DNA of 64,000 bases from Blasia pusilla (lineage: Eukaryota; Marchantiophyta; Marchantiopsida; Blasiales): positions 5,022,001 through 5,086,000 of the forward strand of contig CM114271.1 of assembly GCA_050084515.1 (NCBI GenBank). Reading direction: 5' to 3'. This document shows, piece by piece, positions 35,160 through 47,422 of the stretch. The notes beneath the pieces are model-generated. The model was not told the DNA's origin. It did no database searches and worked only from the letters and a program-made list of their open reading frames with translations. Each line of letters starts with the position of its first letter. The first letter of the stretch is position 1. The position numbers and the translations under genes are program-made.

Positions 35160-35580
35160 TGGGTGTATTTACATGCCTAAAACAAACAAGATGAATATGT
35201 TGTTGTAATAGAGGCATTTGATAGTGTGAAATGATTGCCTTGGGTTTCAAACAAAGGGGAACATAGTCTTCCTTGAGGAGACTTAGGTTCCTGGGTAACT
35301 ATAGCAAGGCACCGATCCCCTAGCGGTGATCGGGATGTTTGGAGATGTGAGAGTGAATGGCAATGGCACATGGTGATCACGATGTTGAGGGAACTTCAAC
35401 CGATGGCACTTAATGATAAGCATAAGGTGGGATCCCGGCTTGGACTAGGGTCAACTTCAAGGAGAATGAGAGCTCCATTTGGACTCCATAGTTGTGGATG
35501 AGGAACTCTCACACACGCAGTGGGAAGATCCATGGATGCAAACTAGACATTGGAAGATCAGATCATTCATTGAAGAACCG
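35160..35580 (+). pseudogene. APE-like endonuclease remnant of LINE
   Basis: GVYLHA followed by NKQDEYVVVIEAFDSV (35,163-35,230) matches the strand and helix before the GDFN motif, which itself is not preserved. VNGNG-like sequence and ALNDKHKVGSRLGLGSTSRR (~35,405-35,465) follow. LDIGRSDHSL at ~35,545-35,575 carries the terminal Ser-Asp-His motif of APE nucleases. All lie in different frames. Confidence 0.6.
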
Positions 35581-36369
35581 GACAACATATTGCAAGCAAA
35601 GGCTAAAATGCTTGACCAAACCGGATAAAGAGGGTGATCAAGAAATGGAGGTTAGAGGACTTCCAAGATGAGGGCAACAAGAAGGTGTACATTGGCAAGC
35701 TGGAAGAAAATCTCTTGGCATTTGACACTTTCCATTGAATCTACCGTCAAGACCTTTGGGTTCACAAGAACAACACTCTGGACATGGTGTTCATATCATG
35801 GTATCCAGCGTGGAGTAGATATAAGTTGATGCCGACATAGTCTCCCCCGAGAACCTTGTCGGCAGTGAAATTGATAATATGCGGCAGAGCCGTCAAATGG
35901 TGGTCCTTGGAACTCAAGGAAATAACCATTGCCAAACGAAGGGAAGCGTATGTCACAAGTGCCAAAGGGATATCGATGCATCCTCATTGACAAATGTGGC
36001 CCACGCAGGAAACCCGTCTTCTGCGCATGCACAAGAAGAAAATGAAGACAAGCCACATACTCATCCATCAATGAGAATTGCCAACCGAGAATGGAAAAAG
36101 TTGGATGGAAGTGCAGAAATTGAGCAAGGCCAGGGGACAAAAACGACGTAAAGGCCTTGAAGAGAAAAGACGGTGGAATGGTGACCCACGGCTAAACAGA
36201 TCCGACATGTGTTGGAAGGCCATTACAAGGAGTTAGGCGGGAAGCCCGCTCGGACATCCCTTGAAGAGCGAGAACCGAGAGGGTGGTGGAGGATTTTGTA
36301 AAGATACAACGGGAGAAGGCAGATGATGAGGTTGAGTTGGGCAACGATATAATGATTGGTTCTCCCTGG

Positions 36370-38200
36370 CCGAGGTGGGAGCAGCAATCAAAGAACTTGT
36401 GAACCATAAAGCGGCGGTGGTGATGAGCTTGTGAATGAGTTTGTTGAAGTATGGCGATCTTTGCTATGGCTCGTTCTCTAGTGAGTCTCTTCAACCTAGT
36501 CTGGCGGGCGTAAGTCATCCCACAAAGATGGCGGATGGGAGTCATCGTGAACCTCTTCAAGAAGGGTGGCGAGAAGACCATGGAAACTAGGGGTATTATA
36601 TTCTTGAGTGTAGTCGGGAAGCTCCTTTGCCGTATACTCAACAATAGGATCTCTATGCACCTGGAGGAGAATTTTGTCATCAAGGAAGGCCATGTGGCTT
36701 CCGGCAAGCCCGAGGATCGTGGACCACATCTTCACCTTCAGTCAGATCATCCAAGGTAGGAAAAAAGGGGAAACCCACCTATTGCTTCTTCTTGGACCTC
36801 AAGAAGGCATATGACATGTATGGCGTGACAGGCTTTCTTATAGCTTTGTGGAAGGCGGGGTGAGAGGGAAAATGTGGAGGATGGTGGAGAAGATGTACCG
36901 AACACAAGGAGTAGAGTTATGGTGAATGGCCAAAAGAGTGGGACATTCGACATCAAGCAAGGAGTGGCTCAAGGATGCCCGCTCTCCCCCACCCTCTTCA
37001 ACATTTTCATGAATTCCCTATTGGAAGAAATGGAGGATAGTGGACTAGGCATATGGGTGGGCAACAACTCTATTGTTGCCCTGATGTTTGTTGATGACTT
37101 TGGTGGCCTCGAGGAAACAGGAGAGAAACTCAAGAGATGATCTCCCGACCAAAATCTGGTGTGACATGTGGGGCATGGAGGCAAATGTCTTGAAGTGCGG
37201 TGTGATGATTTTCAATGGCAAGGAGGAGGACCAAGACCAACAGTGGTACTGGGGTGACCAAGAGATCCCCGTGTGGCTACATACACCTATCGTGCATAGA
37301 ATTCTCGGAAGATTGCATGTGGGATGCACACATTAAGAAGACTCTTGAGAAAGGCCACAAGAAGGTGAACGGGTGTCTAGATTCCTATAGTGCCGGGACA
37401 TCACATCGAAGTAAAGCGTTGTGTCATTTTGCATACCATTTGTCCTCGCTGGAATATGGGGCAGCGGTGTGGGATGCCAACACCAAACAAAGGGATAGGC
37501 TTGAAGTTTGTGCGGTGAAGGCGTTTGGGTATGATGTCAACTTCATCACGAACGACCAGCGTTGGTGTGAGATCAGAACTAGGTGTGGAACCCTTGGAGG
37601 ATAGACGTGACATCGCCAAGTTGAAATGGCGGAGGCAGTGGAGACAATGGACTCCCATCGCTATCCTAAAAAGAGGTGATTGGGAAAACTGGACCCAAAG
37701 AAGACCAGTAAAAAAGGCCAAATCTTGGGACGAAAAAGGTTCAAGAGATTGTGCAAGCATCCAAGCTCCCGGCAAGGCCTGAATGGGGAGCAAGATGAGA
37801 AAGCATTCGTGGATACCATAACCCAAGCGGTGGGCAAACGCTCACGCAGAATGAAAGAGCGGAGGAAGCCATGAAAATGTCGACCTCTCTCTTTTGACGG
37901 TATATCCCGAGAGGGCAGAATCAAGAACTATTTATGGGAATCCTTGCTTGGGAACCAGGCTCAAGTTCAAGTTAAGGGACGGGGCAATCCCCTTGAACCA
38001 TAAGAAAAGCAGGATGGGAACACAACTAAACTCTTGCGCCTTGTGTGACGATGGGGACGAAACCTCTAGTCATTACTTGGTCTCTGCGCCAAAATTCACA
38101 AGACACAGAGCAAGAGCATATCTCGATATTGCTAATTTGGTAGCACCGAATTGTTCAACACATTGTAGCCTTGATTCATTGCCCAAAGTTCTTTGACCTT
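36370..38200 (+). pseudogene. Reverse transcriptase and C-terminal region of LINE
   Basis: EVGAAIKELVNHKAAVV (~36,372) is the pre-RT helix. VIVNLFKKGGEK and SVVGKLLCRILNNRISMHLE (36,538-36,670) are the first RT motifs. FLDLKKAYD (~36,785) is motif A. KQGVAQGCPLSPTLFNIFMN (~36,955-37,015) is motif B. LMFVDDFGGL (~37,083) is motif C with both Asp. Thumb-like parts AYHLSSLEYGAAVWDANTK and PLEDRRDIAKLKWRRQW follow. Near 38,030 CALCDDGDETSSHYLV gives a C-x2-C...H zinc knuckle whose last Cys is lost. At least five frameshifts separate the blocks. Confidence 0.8.
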
Positions 38201-38470
38201 TGGTAAGTAATGTCTATTGGGGATCCCAATCAGGTAAAGTAGATGGTGTGGTGAAGAGCTTCTTGGTTGACACTTGAAGCTCCGCACAAACACGTTGTTT
38301 GGTCAAAGCACTCACACTATATGAGAGTGTCTCCCTCCTCTCATATGGTACCTTCTTCACTTGCTTCTCTCTCTACACCCATCCCACTCTCAAGCACCGT
38401 CCAACCAGTATGCGGGGTCTATGGTGCAAGGCTCGCAAAGGCACTACTTAAGGCACTACTTCTCTGAGTA

Positions 38471-38472
<2 letters not shown>

Positions 38473-38526
<54 letters not shown>
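38473..38526 (+). repeat. (CT)n microsatellite
   Basis: About 27 uninterrupted CT dinucleotides shortly 3' of the LINE. Confidence 0.95.
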
Positions 38527-38528
<2 letters not shown>

Positions 38529-40138
38529 GATTTTTTCTCCAACATAGTTGAACAAGATGTTAGATTTATGGATTTAGGCTTTTAGAGACTCTGTAAATGT
38601 GTAGTTGGGACTAGTAGGTCTCTCAAAATCAATTTGATCTAATGTTAATTGAATATTGCTCTTGTTAATGGATTTTTTTTAAACTAAGTGGGAGTAATAT
38701 CAAATGTGGAAGCTTTGCAAAGAGCACAAGATGCAAACTTAGACCTCGTATGTTATTCTATCCCCTTCTTCTCAATAGTCTATTGATAGTCACAACATGG
38801 ATAAGACTTATCACACTTTTTAGTCGTAGAGTTAAAGGGTGGACAATTAAGGTATGATTTCAATTTGGAATATGTCAAGAGTACACTAATTTTCTTGGAA
38901 AGTTGGATAATTTTATGAAAGGGTTAGTTTGAAAACTTTGTAACATCTTTGAATGTATTCATTTTTTTAAATATTTTTTAAAATCAATACTTTCATATTT
39001 TTCCCATCTATCAAAGTGATTTTCTTGTTTTAATTGAGATGTGATGTTTTTCTAAGGAAATGACCATTTTCAATGATAAAATAGAAGTTTTTTACATTAT
39101 GTGCTAAGTAAATCATGGCCTTACACATACCTACATCTTAAATAAGAAATACAAATCCCAAAAATCAACTTTAAATCCTTAAAGATAGTATATGAAACTT
39201 AAAAAAATGGCAAGGAAGAAATGAAATCATACTAGTATGGAATACTATGGATGTCAATTGACCTGGCTCACGTCGAGGATCTATGAATGAATGCAATCTA
39301 CGAATTTTGTCCATGAAGCCAATTCACGAGCCTTCTCTAATTCTTTTCTCTTGTTTTGATTTAACTTTATAGTTAGTTAAAAATTAGAATGAGGGATGGC
39401 TTAACTAATCAAATTTAATTGTAAAAATTTTATTTTAAGATTTGAATTGATTCATTTTGAGTTTCAAGATTTAAATTGCATGAGTAGAAATAATTAATTC
39501 TGATATGATTAAAATTTTAAAATATGGAAAAAAAATTCACAGTAGAATTTTCCAAAGTGTGCTTGATAATTATTTCTTAAACCTTAAAATTAAAATTATT
39601 TTATAAAAATCCATGCTAATAAAAACTTCCAAGAAAATCAATTTTCAAGTTTAGTTTAAAGAAAAAAAATTAAAATTTAAACTCAATCTACCTCCCAAAA
39701 AAGAACGATGATTAAAATTTAGAAAAACAGAACATTCAAATTTATTTTCACAAAGAAAATAGGAAATACTTGGGAAAGGAAATTTTATTTAGAAATAATT
39801 TTTAGATAAAAAATATCAAATAAGAGGAAGACTTGGTAAAAAAATGAACTAAATCGTACTTTTTTTTTAATGATTTAAGGATAAAGACTTAAAACAAGAT
39901 TAAACAATTTTCCCTTTATTTCTCACTTTCTCGTTAGTCTGGAGATTTTTTGGAGATGTGGGTAGTTTATAATTGTCTTTGTTATTCTCGTATGGCCTTA
40001 AGTAAAAAGAATGAATAAATATATTCTTATATATATTTTACGACACACTCTCTTAGCAAATGCGTTTAAATGCCAAACCACATATTAAACCAGAAAAAAA
40101 TATATAGATATATTAGTATAAACGAAGAAACTAGGTCA
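38527..40138. other. Very AT-rich stretch, no gene seen
   Basis: Homopolymeric A/T runs dominate and there are no open frames above 60 codons. Confidence 0.65.
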
Positions 40139-40310
40139 AAACCCTAGTTTTCCAATAAGTTTCTCAAATAGTCGGGAGTTGCCATGGTAGGGCATTCTCA
40201 AATTTCTCATATGTCAAGTTATCGAAGCTCTATTGTTAGCGCACATATGGACTAGATAACTTAGAATTTGACATAGATTTCAGTGATTGGTTCGCATCGT
40301 TTTCCGTTAT
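40139..40310 (+). repeat. Dispersed repeat shared with 14,129-14,300
   Basis: Opens AAACCCTAGTTTTCCAA and shares blocks GCATTCT, TATGTCAAGTTATC, GAAGCTCT and GACTAGATAAC in the same order as the copy at 14.1 kb, with about one fifth to one third of positions changed by eye. Confidence 0.5.
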
Positions 40311-40586
40311 ATATGTATACATACACACGCACACACACATAATTCTCTTTTTTTTTAGTATCTTTGTAGATTTTATTTCTTTTTATACTTGTTATTACAT
40401 ATATCCAAAATATATGAATTGTATATTTTTTTATTTCCATATTTCATTTGAATATTCTCAACATGTAGAAATGAAAAAAAATAGTGAGGTGTATTTATTA
40501 ATCAGAGAGCTAATTCAATTTATCAAAATAGTCCGTATCAAACCACATAACATTTGCACTACAAGAACTCTCATTGATTTTCTCTC

Positions 40587-41302
40587 CTAGCTACATTTGA
40601 AGAACGATCGAGTCCTAATTAGGCTATCACGTAGCACTAGTGGCATCATGTCTACATCTTGATGTTCACAATCGATCAATACACTATACCAATCATAGGA
40701 TTCCACTAATTGATAGGATGGTAGATCCTCCACATTTATATGTAAAGGGTGATACAACAAAGAACTACGAGTACCCAATCTATCTTTGTCTACATATTTG
40801 GAAAATTCTTCCTCTACCATACTGGAGAACTATATCCCTTTAGGAATAAAGGGGGGTGGCCCCTTTTGTTGTTTCTGGGCCGGTTCTGGCCTTCGCATAC
40901 TCAACTCTTTGAGTCCCCCCTTTTTTGTATTTCGCATAGATTTTCCATCACCCACTTTTTATTGAGACCTCGGATCTATTTAGCAAGTAGTTGGAAATAT
41001 GTTCCCCAAAGATACCCTAAACGTGGATTGGATATCGTGAGATCTTTCCTCCATCTTGACCCGAGTGATCCAAGTTTCTTCCATTCATCAATAAGGCTTA
41101 AAATATAAAGTTTCTTGTTCGCCCCCACTTGAAGGTTCTCTTCCTCTAATAGGCAATCTAATGCTGAAATTTTATGTTGTATATACAACAATGTATTCGA
41201 ATCCACCACATTTCCCTCCATATCTCCATTACGGATCTTCCTTTGTTCACTTAAGTATTCGTAGAAATTATTTGGGAATGGAATTTGGTTGTCGCACTTC
41301 AA
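40587..41302 (-). pseudogene. Possible L1-like LINE linker remnant
   Basis: Minus-strand frame 41,302-40,976 contains ISALDCLLEEENLQVG, LSLIDEWKKLGSLGSRWRKD and YFQLLAK. This resembles the linker before RT in plant L1 elements (a leucine/glutamate-rich helix, WR-x-x-SR, then a KYFH-like end). A second frame (40,820-40,587) is not recognised and no RT motif was found. The assignment is tentative. Confidence 0.3.
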
Positions 41303-41589
41303 AGATCAAGATGCATATTCCCACAAACAGTGAAGAAGAAACACACAAGAATATATGCAAAAACACTATATGGAACCAATCCAATCAACTCCATACATGC
41401 AATACATATCTTCCTCTTGGAATCTAGCGAGTTCCATGACTCAACCATAACAATCTTCCAATCGGATCTGAAATAGGTATCCATCTCTATTTGATCCACA
41501 ATCAAGATGGATTTATCCTACAATGTTACGGTGTTAAGATATCTATCAATCTTTCTTAAAAAATCAATCATATTTGCCATCATCCTCTT

Positions 41590-41900
41590 CGACTCTTAAA
41601 CTTTTGCCTCACCGCCTCACCACATTTATAACAATGGTCACCCCTCACGTCCTTAAGGATTTTCTTGTACTTGGGTTTAACTTACACATGCACTGTAGCC
41701 ATACTATCTCAACTTCAAGATAATTGTAACAATTTTCTCCATCATCTCCACATTAGATCTATTAATGAGTTGCTTTGCTTGCAATTTCATAAATTCCTCA
41801 AAGTGAGTTCCAAGGGAAATCCAAAATGACAAATCCTACAAGGAGGGTCCCTCTAAACGATGCACGAGTCAAACATGGCTCATAGATATTTATGATGTAG
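41590..41900 (-). pseudogene. gag-like fragment with degenerate zinc knuckle
   Basis: On the minus strand KKILKDVRGDHCYKCGEAV (with RQKFKSR next) resembles a retroelement zinc knuckle that kept C-x2-C and lost the His and last Cys. Upstream is EEFMKLQAKQLINRSNVEMM, compatible with the end of a capsid domain. Family not determined. Confidence 0.35.
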
Positions 41901-42189
41901 ACATTTTTTGATTGAATATATAGCACCGATGGGTTGGTGACGAAAGATTGCCATAGGGGCATGTGAGCGGGAAAAGGAAATGACGTTTTGAGAACCTCTC
42001 TAGTTGCTTCAACTTGACCATTTTGGGGTCATGGCCAAGTCAAATCAATGAGAATTTCTCTTGTAACCCTCATAACCAAAGGAGCACCAAGCAGAACATC
42101 AGAACTCATTGGGCTCACGCTAGGATGGTTGCGCGTTGGAGAGGTCTCTTGAAGGAGATACAAGATATGAGATGAGTACATGCCATCAG

Positions 42190-43620
42190 ATACACAAGTC
42201 TTAAGAGCAATGTTCTCTAAGGAAACAGATATGGAGAGGAGGATTCGTGAAGGATACATGAAGGACACCCAAGCAAGAGAGTACCTAACAAAGTTGAAGC
42301 GGGTGAGAAGGAGGCCAACAGAAGTTTGAGCCATGGTTTGCTAAGGTTTAAGCAGAGCAGGATATATGTGGGTGAAGGCAAACAGCAGACAAAGGTGTTG
42401 GGAAAATGTCATGACGGACCCTTGGCAAGACATAAAGGGGAGAGATCCACACTGTCTATTCTGACTAAGAGGTTCTTTTGGCCCAACATGAAAAAGGATG
42501 TTTCTCAGTATGTAAGGACATGTGTAATTTGTTAAGCAAATTTGAATAGAGTTTATTTTGAGAAGAAGCAAGGCTTACTTGATCCTTTTTCGATTCCATA
42601 AGGACCCTTGAAGAGTAGAAGTATGGATTTTATTACGAGTCTTATTGAGTTTGAGGGATACAATGCTATACTTGTGATAGCTTTTCAGTTTAGCAAATTG
42701 GGGAGCTTCATTTTGACGATGGATCCCACAATCCTGACTGTTTGTGGATCGTTCACGGCAAACTCATGAGTTGCCTAGGAGTATTGTCTTATATCGAGAT
42801 CCAAAGCTTACCAATGTTTTTTTTGAAACATCTATTCATAACGTTTAGGAGCAAGCTGAGTTTTAGTACAGCCTTTCATCCTTATATAGATGGACAAACA
42901 GAAAAGGTAAACTCAACCATAAATCAGTATTTAAGGAAGTATGTAAGTGCAAACCAGCGATAGTGGGCTAGGTGGCTAAGTATGGTTCAGTATTGCTACA
43001 ACTCGACAAATCATTCTACAACTGGAGAATCTCTGTTTCTTTTGGCGTATGGATGTGAGCTAGAAGGGCCTCTTGACCTGGCCCTTTTGAAGGGTACTAC
43101 ATCAGCACATACTCAACCAAAAATTACAGAAAGTTTGTTAGTGGAGATGCAAGAATGGGAGGAGTGGGCAAGAAAGAGTTTTGTAAAGTCTCAACTAAGG
43201 TACGTTAAGCATGCTAACAAGAGTCCGCGCCAAGTGAGATTCCAAGTAGGGGAGCAGGTGTGATTGAGTGTCAAGAACCTCACTCTTCTGAAAGAGTTAT
43301 CTACAAAGTTGTCTGCCAACTATGTTAGACGATATGTGATCAAGGGAAACCTGTTTGAGAATGTTTATACATTGGAGCTTCCAGAAGAGTTCAAGATTCA
43401 CTCGACTTCCCATGTGTCATTATTGAAGAAGTGTCTTTAAGATAATGTGTGTTCCGAGTGAAGAAAAAGAAAAATTGGAGTTCGAGATAGAGACCATGCG
43501 TTGAGACATCAACATAAACCTTCTTAATGTCAAGTTGAGGAGCTACCATGTGACATCAAATTTCATTCAAGTAGATTTAATCAACAAAAGATGTTGCAAG
43601 ACTTCAACGGTTGCATGCAA
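42190..43620 (+). pseudogene. Integrase and chromodomain remnant, copy B
   Basis: EREYLTKLKR-like connector sequence (AREYLTKLKR) precedes KCHDGPLARHKGERSTL, FFWPNMKKDVSQYVRTCVIC: a complete HHCC zinc-binding motif. MDFITSLIEFEGYNAILVIA begins the core; LSFSTAFHPYIDGQTEKVN and WEEWARKSFVKSQLRYVKHA follow. The integrase C-terminus continues in broken frames to HSTSHVSLLKKCL-like sequence (~43,435). The chromodomain is mostly deleted: only EFEIETMR and a final MLQDF remain. Confidence 0.8.
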
Positions 43621-43662
43621 AAATTAACATGTTTAGTACATGGAGTAGCTAGAGACATGACT

Positions 43663-45325
43663 TGTGACTATAGGAAGCTTAGGCCAAAGGTCTTTGTAAC
43701 TAGAACATGCTAGTTTTGTTATAAGGGAATGAGTGGATTGGGAGATTCGATGCTTAGGTTTTAATTGCAATTTGTATATGGTAGTGCATGGCAATGAGTG
43801 ATTCCTCATATGTTAGGATGTAAGTCAAGAGGAGAAACAATGAGTATTTGAGGTGAGCACTCGTCTTTGGATAAGTAGTGAGAATAGGAAAAAGCGTTGG
43901 ATGACTAACATTTGGGCTCGCCCAAACGTCGGCGGGGCATATCATTCTCTCTTGGGGCTTGGGATCATCTCACTTGTGATAGTATGAATGAACTTAGTGA
44001 CGCACTTAAGTCTAATACGAGAGCGACCCAAAAGTAGTATGACTTGTGGATCTTATAAACAAGTGGGATGTTTACATGTTGTGAGCAAGTGAAGTCTTTG
44101 GAAACATACTTAGTTAGCTTATCTGATAGGTTAGGTTAGTTCCAAGGAACAAATCCAAGCTTATCGAAGAGGAGAAGCTAAAAGATGTTAATTTTTGCAT
44201 GCAACAACCTAAGACTTACGCCAAAAGAGAAATTGTTGATTAGCTACTTGAATGAAATTTGATGTCAAGGAGCTGGCTTCCCAAAAGGACTTGACATTAG
44301 AAGGTTTATGTTGATGAGGGCATCCACTTATTAAGAGAGGTGAGCGTTATGACTCCCGTAGCCAAACAAGCGGCAAGGGAAATATCAAAACTCTACTAGG
44401 CTCATGCTATGATGGTTGTGCATTGGAGAGGTCTCTTGAATAAGACACAAGATATGAGACGCGACCAAGGTTGAGTGTTTCATGCATTTTTGGTCGCAAG
44501 TGAGGAAACCTGAACCAAACGTGAACCGAGACTTGAGACAAGTCGAATCTAGTTGAGAACCGGACTTGGAACTAGACTAGAGTTTGGGTTTTGAGTGTAT
44601 TGCAAACCATAAATGTTGTAGCCAAGATTCATTTTGGACAAGTAAGGTTGCATTGGAAATCTTATGCAAAGCATACTCCAAAGCACCAAAGATCTTAGCA
44701 AACTAACGAGCAGAGGTTAAGGAATTTCCCAAAAACAATTAAATGGGGATTTGGGTTGAGGGCCAAAAAGAAGGGCTTGAGAGTCTTTTCCCAAAGATTA
44801 GGGGGAAGGCAGAGAACCCCATCAGTATTATAAAGGGGGAGGGCCTCCAAGAGTGCTTGGAACCCAAACCCCACTTTGGGGCGCCACAAGGTAAACCAAG
44901 GGCACAGAATGGATCCAAAGGTTGGCGTTGGGATGGAAACCCAAGCCAAGTCTAATAGAGTGGATTTTGGAGGTCGTTCTTGGATTCCAACCCCGAATCA
45001 TTTAAGTGGATTTCCGTTAAGGTCTCATGCGAGGTCCTTTGGACAATTGGGATCGCCGGGTGTGAGAACATTGTTTTAGGTGTCTAGACTATGCGAAAAG
45101 TCTATCCCAAGTCTCAAAAGACTTGCATGTGCTAGGAAGTGAGGAACTAAGAAGGTTGAGCTTGTTGAATGGCTTGAGGCCAGGCATCGCGGAGGTGGAA
45201 GGCTGATTGACCCAGACGAGAGTAACGTAAGTATGTTTGAGTGCAGATCAGCAATGAGAGTGTATCCTACTGAATGTACGCTTCCGCAACACTAAAGATT
45301 GACGTTCAAGAGGAGTAGACGCACA
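43663..45325 (+). repeat. LTR of chromovirus copy B
   Basis: Starts TGTGACTATAGGAAGC after AGTAGCTAGAGACATGA and ends near GTAGACGCACA. It aligns with the minus-strand LTR 26,047-27,003 on both sides of an additional segment (~44,325-45,020). That segment contains TATAAAG at 44,829, a candidate core promoter, followed by GC-rich sequence. Whether the segment is an insertion here or a deletion in copy A is unresolved. Confidence 0.7.
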
Positions 45326-46049
45326 AAAATTTCTCACGAAAGAAACATAACTTGCTATATAGGACATGGATCTGGGATCCTCTAACTAGGTGTTAGTGAT
45401 GTCGATCGTTCCTTGCGGTTCCTTGACCATGGGATTCGTCCAATATCACGTTTTATGACCTATCCTAGTCCTAATGACACAGTACTAAAATTCGCATTTC
45501 ATCTATTGACATTGAAACAACAACAGTTACATGAATATTCTATGCTCTTCCAAAAATGGTTAACTTTGATGATATAAATAACTTATCGTAGAGTGATAGA
45601 TAGGCCTTAATTCCATTAGTAGCCACTATACAAAGGTGGAAGGAATAACGATGAACGATATAACATAGCAAAGAAGAAAACAAAAACAAGGAGAAACAAA
45701 TTTGATTTCTCATATATTCATATTGTGTATGTCAATTTCCACAATAGCTACGTGGTATGGGTAAGGATGGAGAATGATCACCTTTATTGCAAAGTATGAA
45801 TCGTAGTACATAGATTTTTGGCTCCCTCGTGAACTCCATCAAAGTTGCAAAATGATGGTTCCCATCCCATATATAAAATTGCAAAACGTTTGTCTATTTG
45901 TTCTCTATGAACTCCACATCTTTCCGGAAATCGACATCCCATCTTCTCCAATTGTCATCCTTTTTGTTACGATCAACCCTTGTTATAAAATGATGGATCT
46001 TATTCTTGTTGTAAGGTTGCACATAAAATGGTGGGAAACTCTCAAATTT
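45326..46049. other. Unassigned stretch, no gene seen
   Basis: AT-rich, with short open frames on both strands over the same bases (45,852-46,181 plus and 45,894-46,121 minus) and no motif. Confidence 0.5.
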
Positions 46050-46860
46050 TATGCTCATCGCAACAAAACATACATCGTTATCACTCAGTATAAGTACATA
46101 CAGATAAGATACCATACCCACTCATGGCATCTGAATATTAGAATAGTCGACATTGATCATATACCAAAATATCTCCAATAAATCAAGATCACTCCAATGG
46201 TGCATAAAATCTCAATCTCTCTCATGTGAAACCAAACCCACTCTCCTAATCAAAGGCTAGGGTTACTCATAAGGCTAGGACCATAGCGCGGCCGTATTAT
46301 TCTAAGAGAATTCAACAAAGAGAGAATCAGTTATAGCCCTCTCTCTCTATGGGTATATCCCTTTCCTCTCCCAAATTCTCTCCACGATAACTTATACTTG
46401 TAGGTAACCTCTTCGATGTTAACCTAATGTAGGGGATTAAGAGCCTGTTACCAAAGTGGAAAGTCAACTATGTTCATGATAAGAACTTACAAAAATAGAG
46501 TAAACTCCTCAACAAAACTCCAAATGAGCTAAAAAAATGAGAAATCTGCTCTCTTAGGTGAACTCGAGACCTCAACAAGTCATCTTTGAGGAGATCGAGG
46601 TACCTCTCAAAGATGTATCTCGATCTCCTCAAAGATGCCCAACGGATACTTATCGATCTATCCTAAAAGACGTGAGAACTACCGTGCGCATGCACATCTC
46701 TACACAACATATATTGTTGTTATTGACTATGACCACATACATAGAAGATATCATACTCACTCATGGCATCCAAATATCAAGACAATCTTGTACCAAAATA
46801 TCTCCAATCTCCTCCCTAGCTGATGGTTAGGTCCCTCTAACTCCATATTGCCATCTATCC
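46050..46860 (-). repeat. Terminal (LTR-like) region of copy 2
   Basis: Read on the minus strand it matches the region after the PHD-like end in copies 1 and 3. The CCAAAATATCTCCAA motif occurs at both ~46,793 and ~46,165, as it does twice ~650 bp apart in copy 3. That could mean two LTR ends or an internal duplication. Confidence 0.55.
46600..46807 (-). repeat. 208-bp direct repeat, unit 1
   Basis: Nearly identical to 47,423-47,630; I count two differences (one CG to TG, one C to T). It lies within the terminal region. Confidence 0.85.
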
Positions 46861-47006
46861 CTATCTACCATGACACACATCTCCATGAAACTAAGAGCAA
46901 AAATTATGGGTGTTCATGTGACCCCATTATTAGTCGCCTTCTTGTCATCCATATCGTTAATCTAAGTTTAAATCTATGACTACCCAATACCTATGGGGCA
47001 TGTCCA

Positions 47007-47219
47007 TTATCCCCTATGAAGCCTAGTGAGAGGTGACATTGGACATGCCAAGTGCCTCCCTCTTAAATATCTATCAGATACTAGCATAGTGGTTGCACCA
47101 TGAGCAGATCCACACAACATACAACACAAGCCTACAAGAACAACTACTAGGCTCGGATCAACGATACCATTGATGTTAGGGAGATGACATAGTGCATAGT
47201 TACACACATGATCCTTCAA
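47007..47219 (-). pseudogene. Integrase tail and PHD-like finger, copy 2
   Basis: The 70-codon frame begins KDHVCNYALCHLPNINGIVD, the same integrase tail as copies 1 and 3. It continues CCMLCGSAHGATTMLV, then SDRYLRGRHLAC: the first C-x2-C pair is intact, the second pair has become Ser and Tyr, and the H-x2-C is kept. Different ligands are lost than in copy 1, which supports an intact finger in the ancestor. PHD fingers usually read histone H3 tails. Confidence 0.75.
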
Positions 47220-47422
47220 ACCATATCATCATGCCCCTCCAATAAGAGAATATTGGATGGCAATACCTCACACATTCTCAAAATTGTGTGTCCTTTTGTA
47301 ACATCCAATATCTTTTGCTGCAAGTGTACATAGTCTCGCTAATGAAACCTTCATATCGTCCATTGATAACCACCTTTGAATTTGTAAATAGTTGAATAAA
47401 TTATCCTTTGCTTAATTATGGT

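Larger units (their letters stand above)
34950..38200 (+). mobile_element. APE-type LINE (non-LTR retrotransposon), heavily decayed
   Basis: Endonuclease, reverse transcriptase and a C-terminal zinc-knuckle region follow in order across ~3.2 kb in changing frames. (CT)n tracts lie 1.2 kb upstream (33,641-33,782) and 270 bp downstream (38,473-38,526). No target duplication or poly(A) tail was identified. The sequence style (VAQGCPLSPTLF, WWGDQ-like and LKWRRQW segments) differs from that of the two LINEs at 53-60 kb. Confidence 0.75.
42190..45325 (+). mobile_element. Chromovirus 3' fragment, copy B
   Basis: Carries the RNase H-integrase connector, integrase and one LTR, the same family as the fragment at 26,047. 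Like that copy it lacks gag, protease, RT and 5' LTR, but its left break is at a different point. Confidence 0.75.

Noticed and set aside
40301-40345. AC-rich run near 40,320 as a functional element
   Set aside because: It is a short imperfect dinucleotide tract with no partner.
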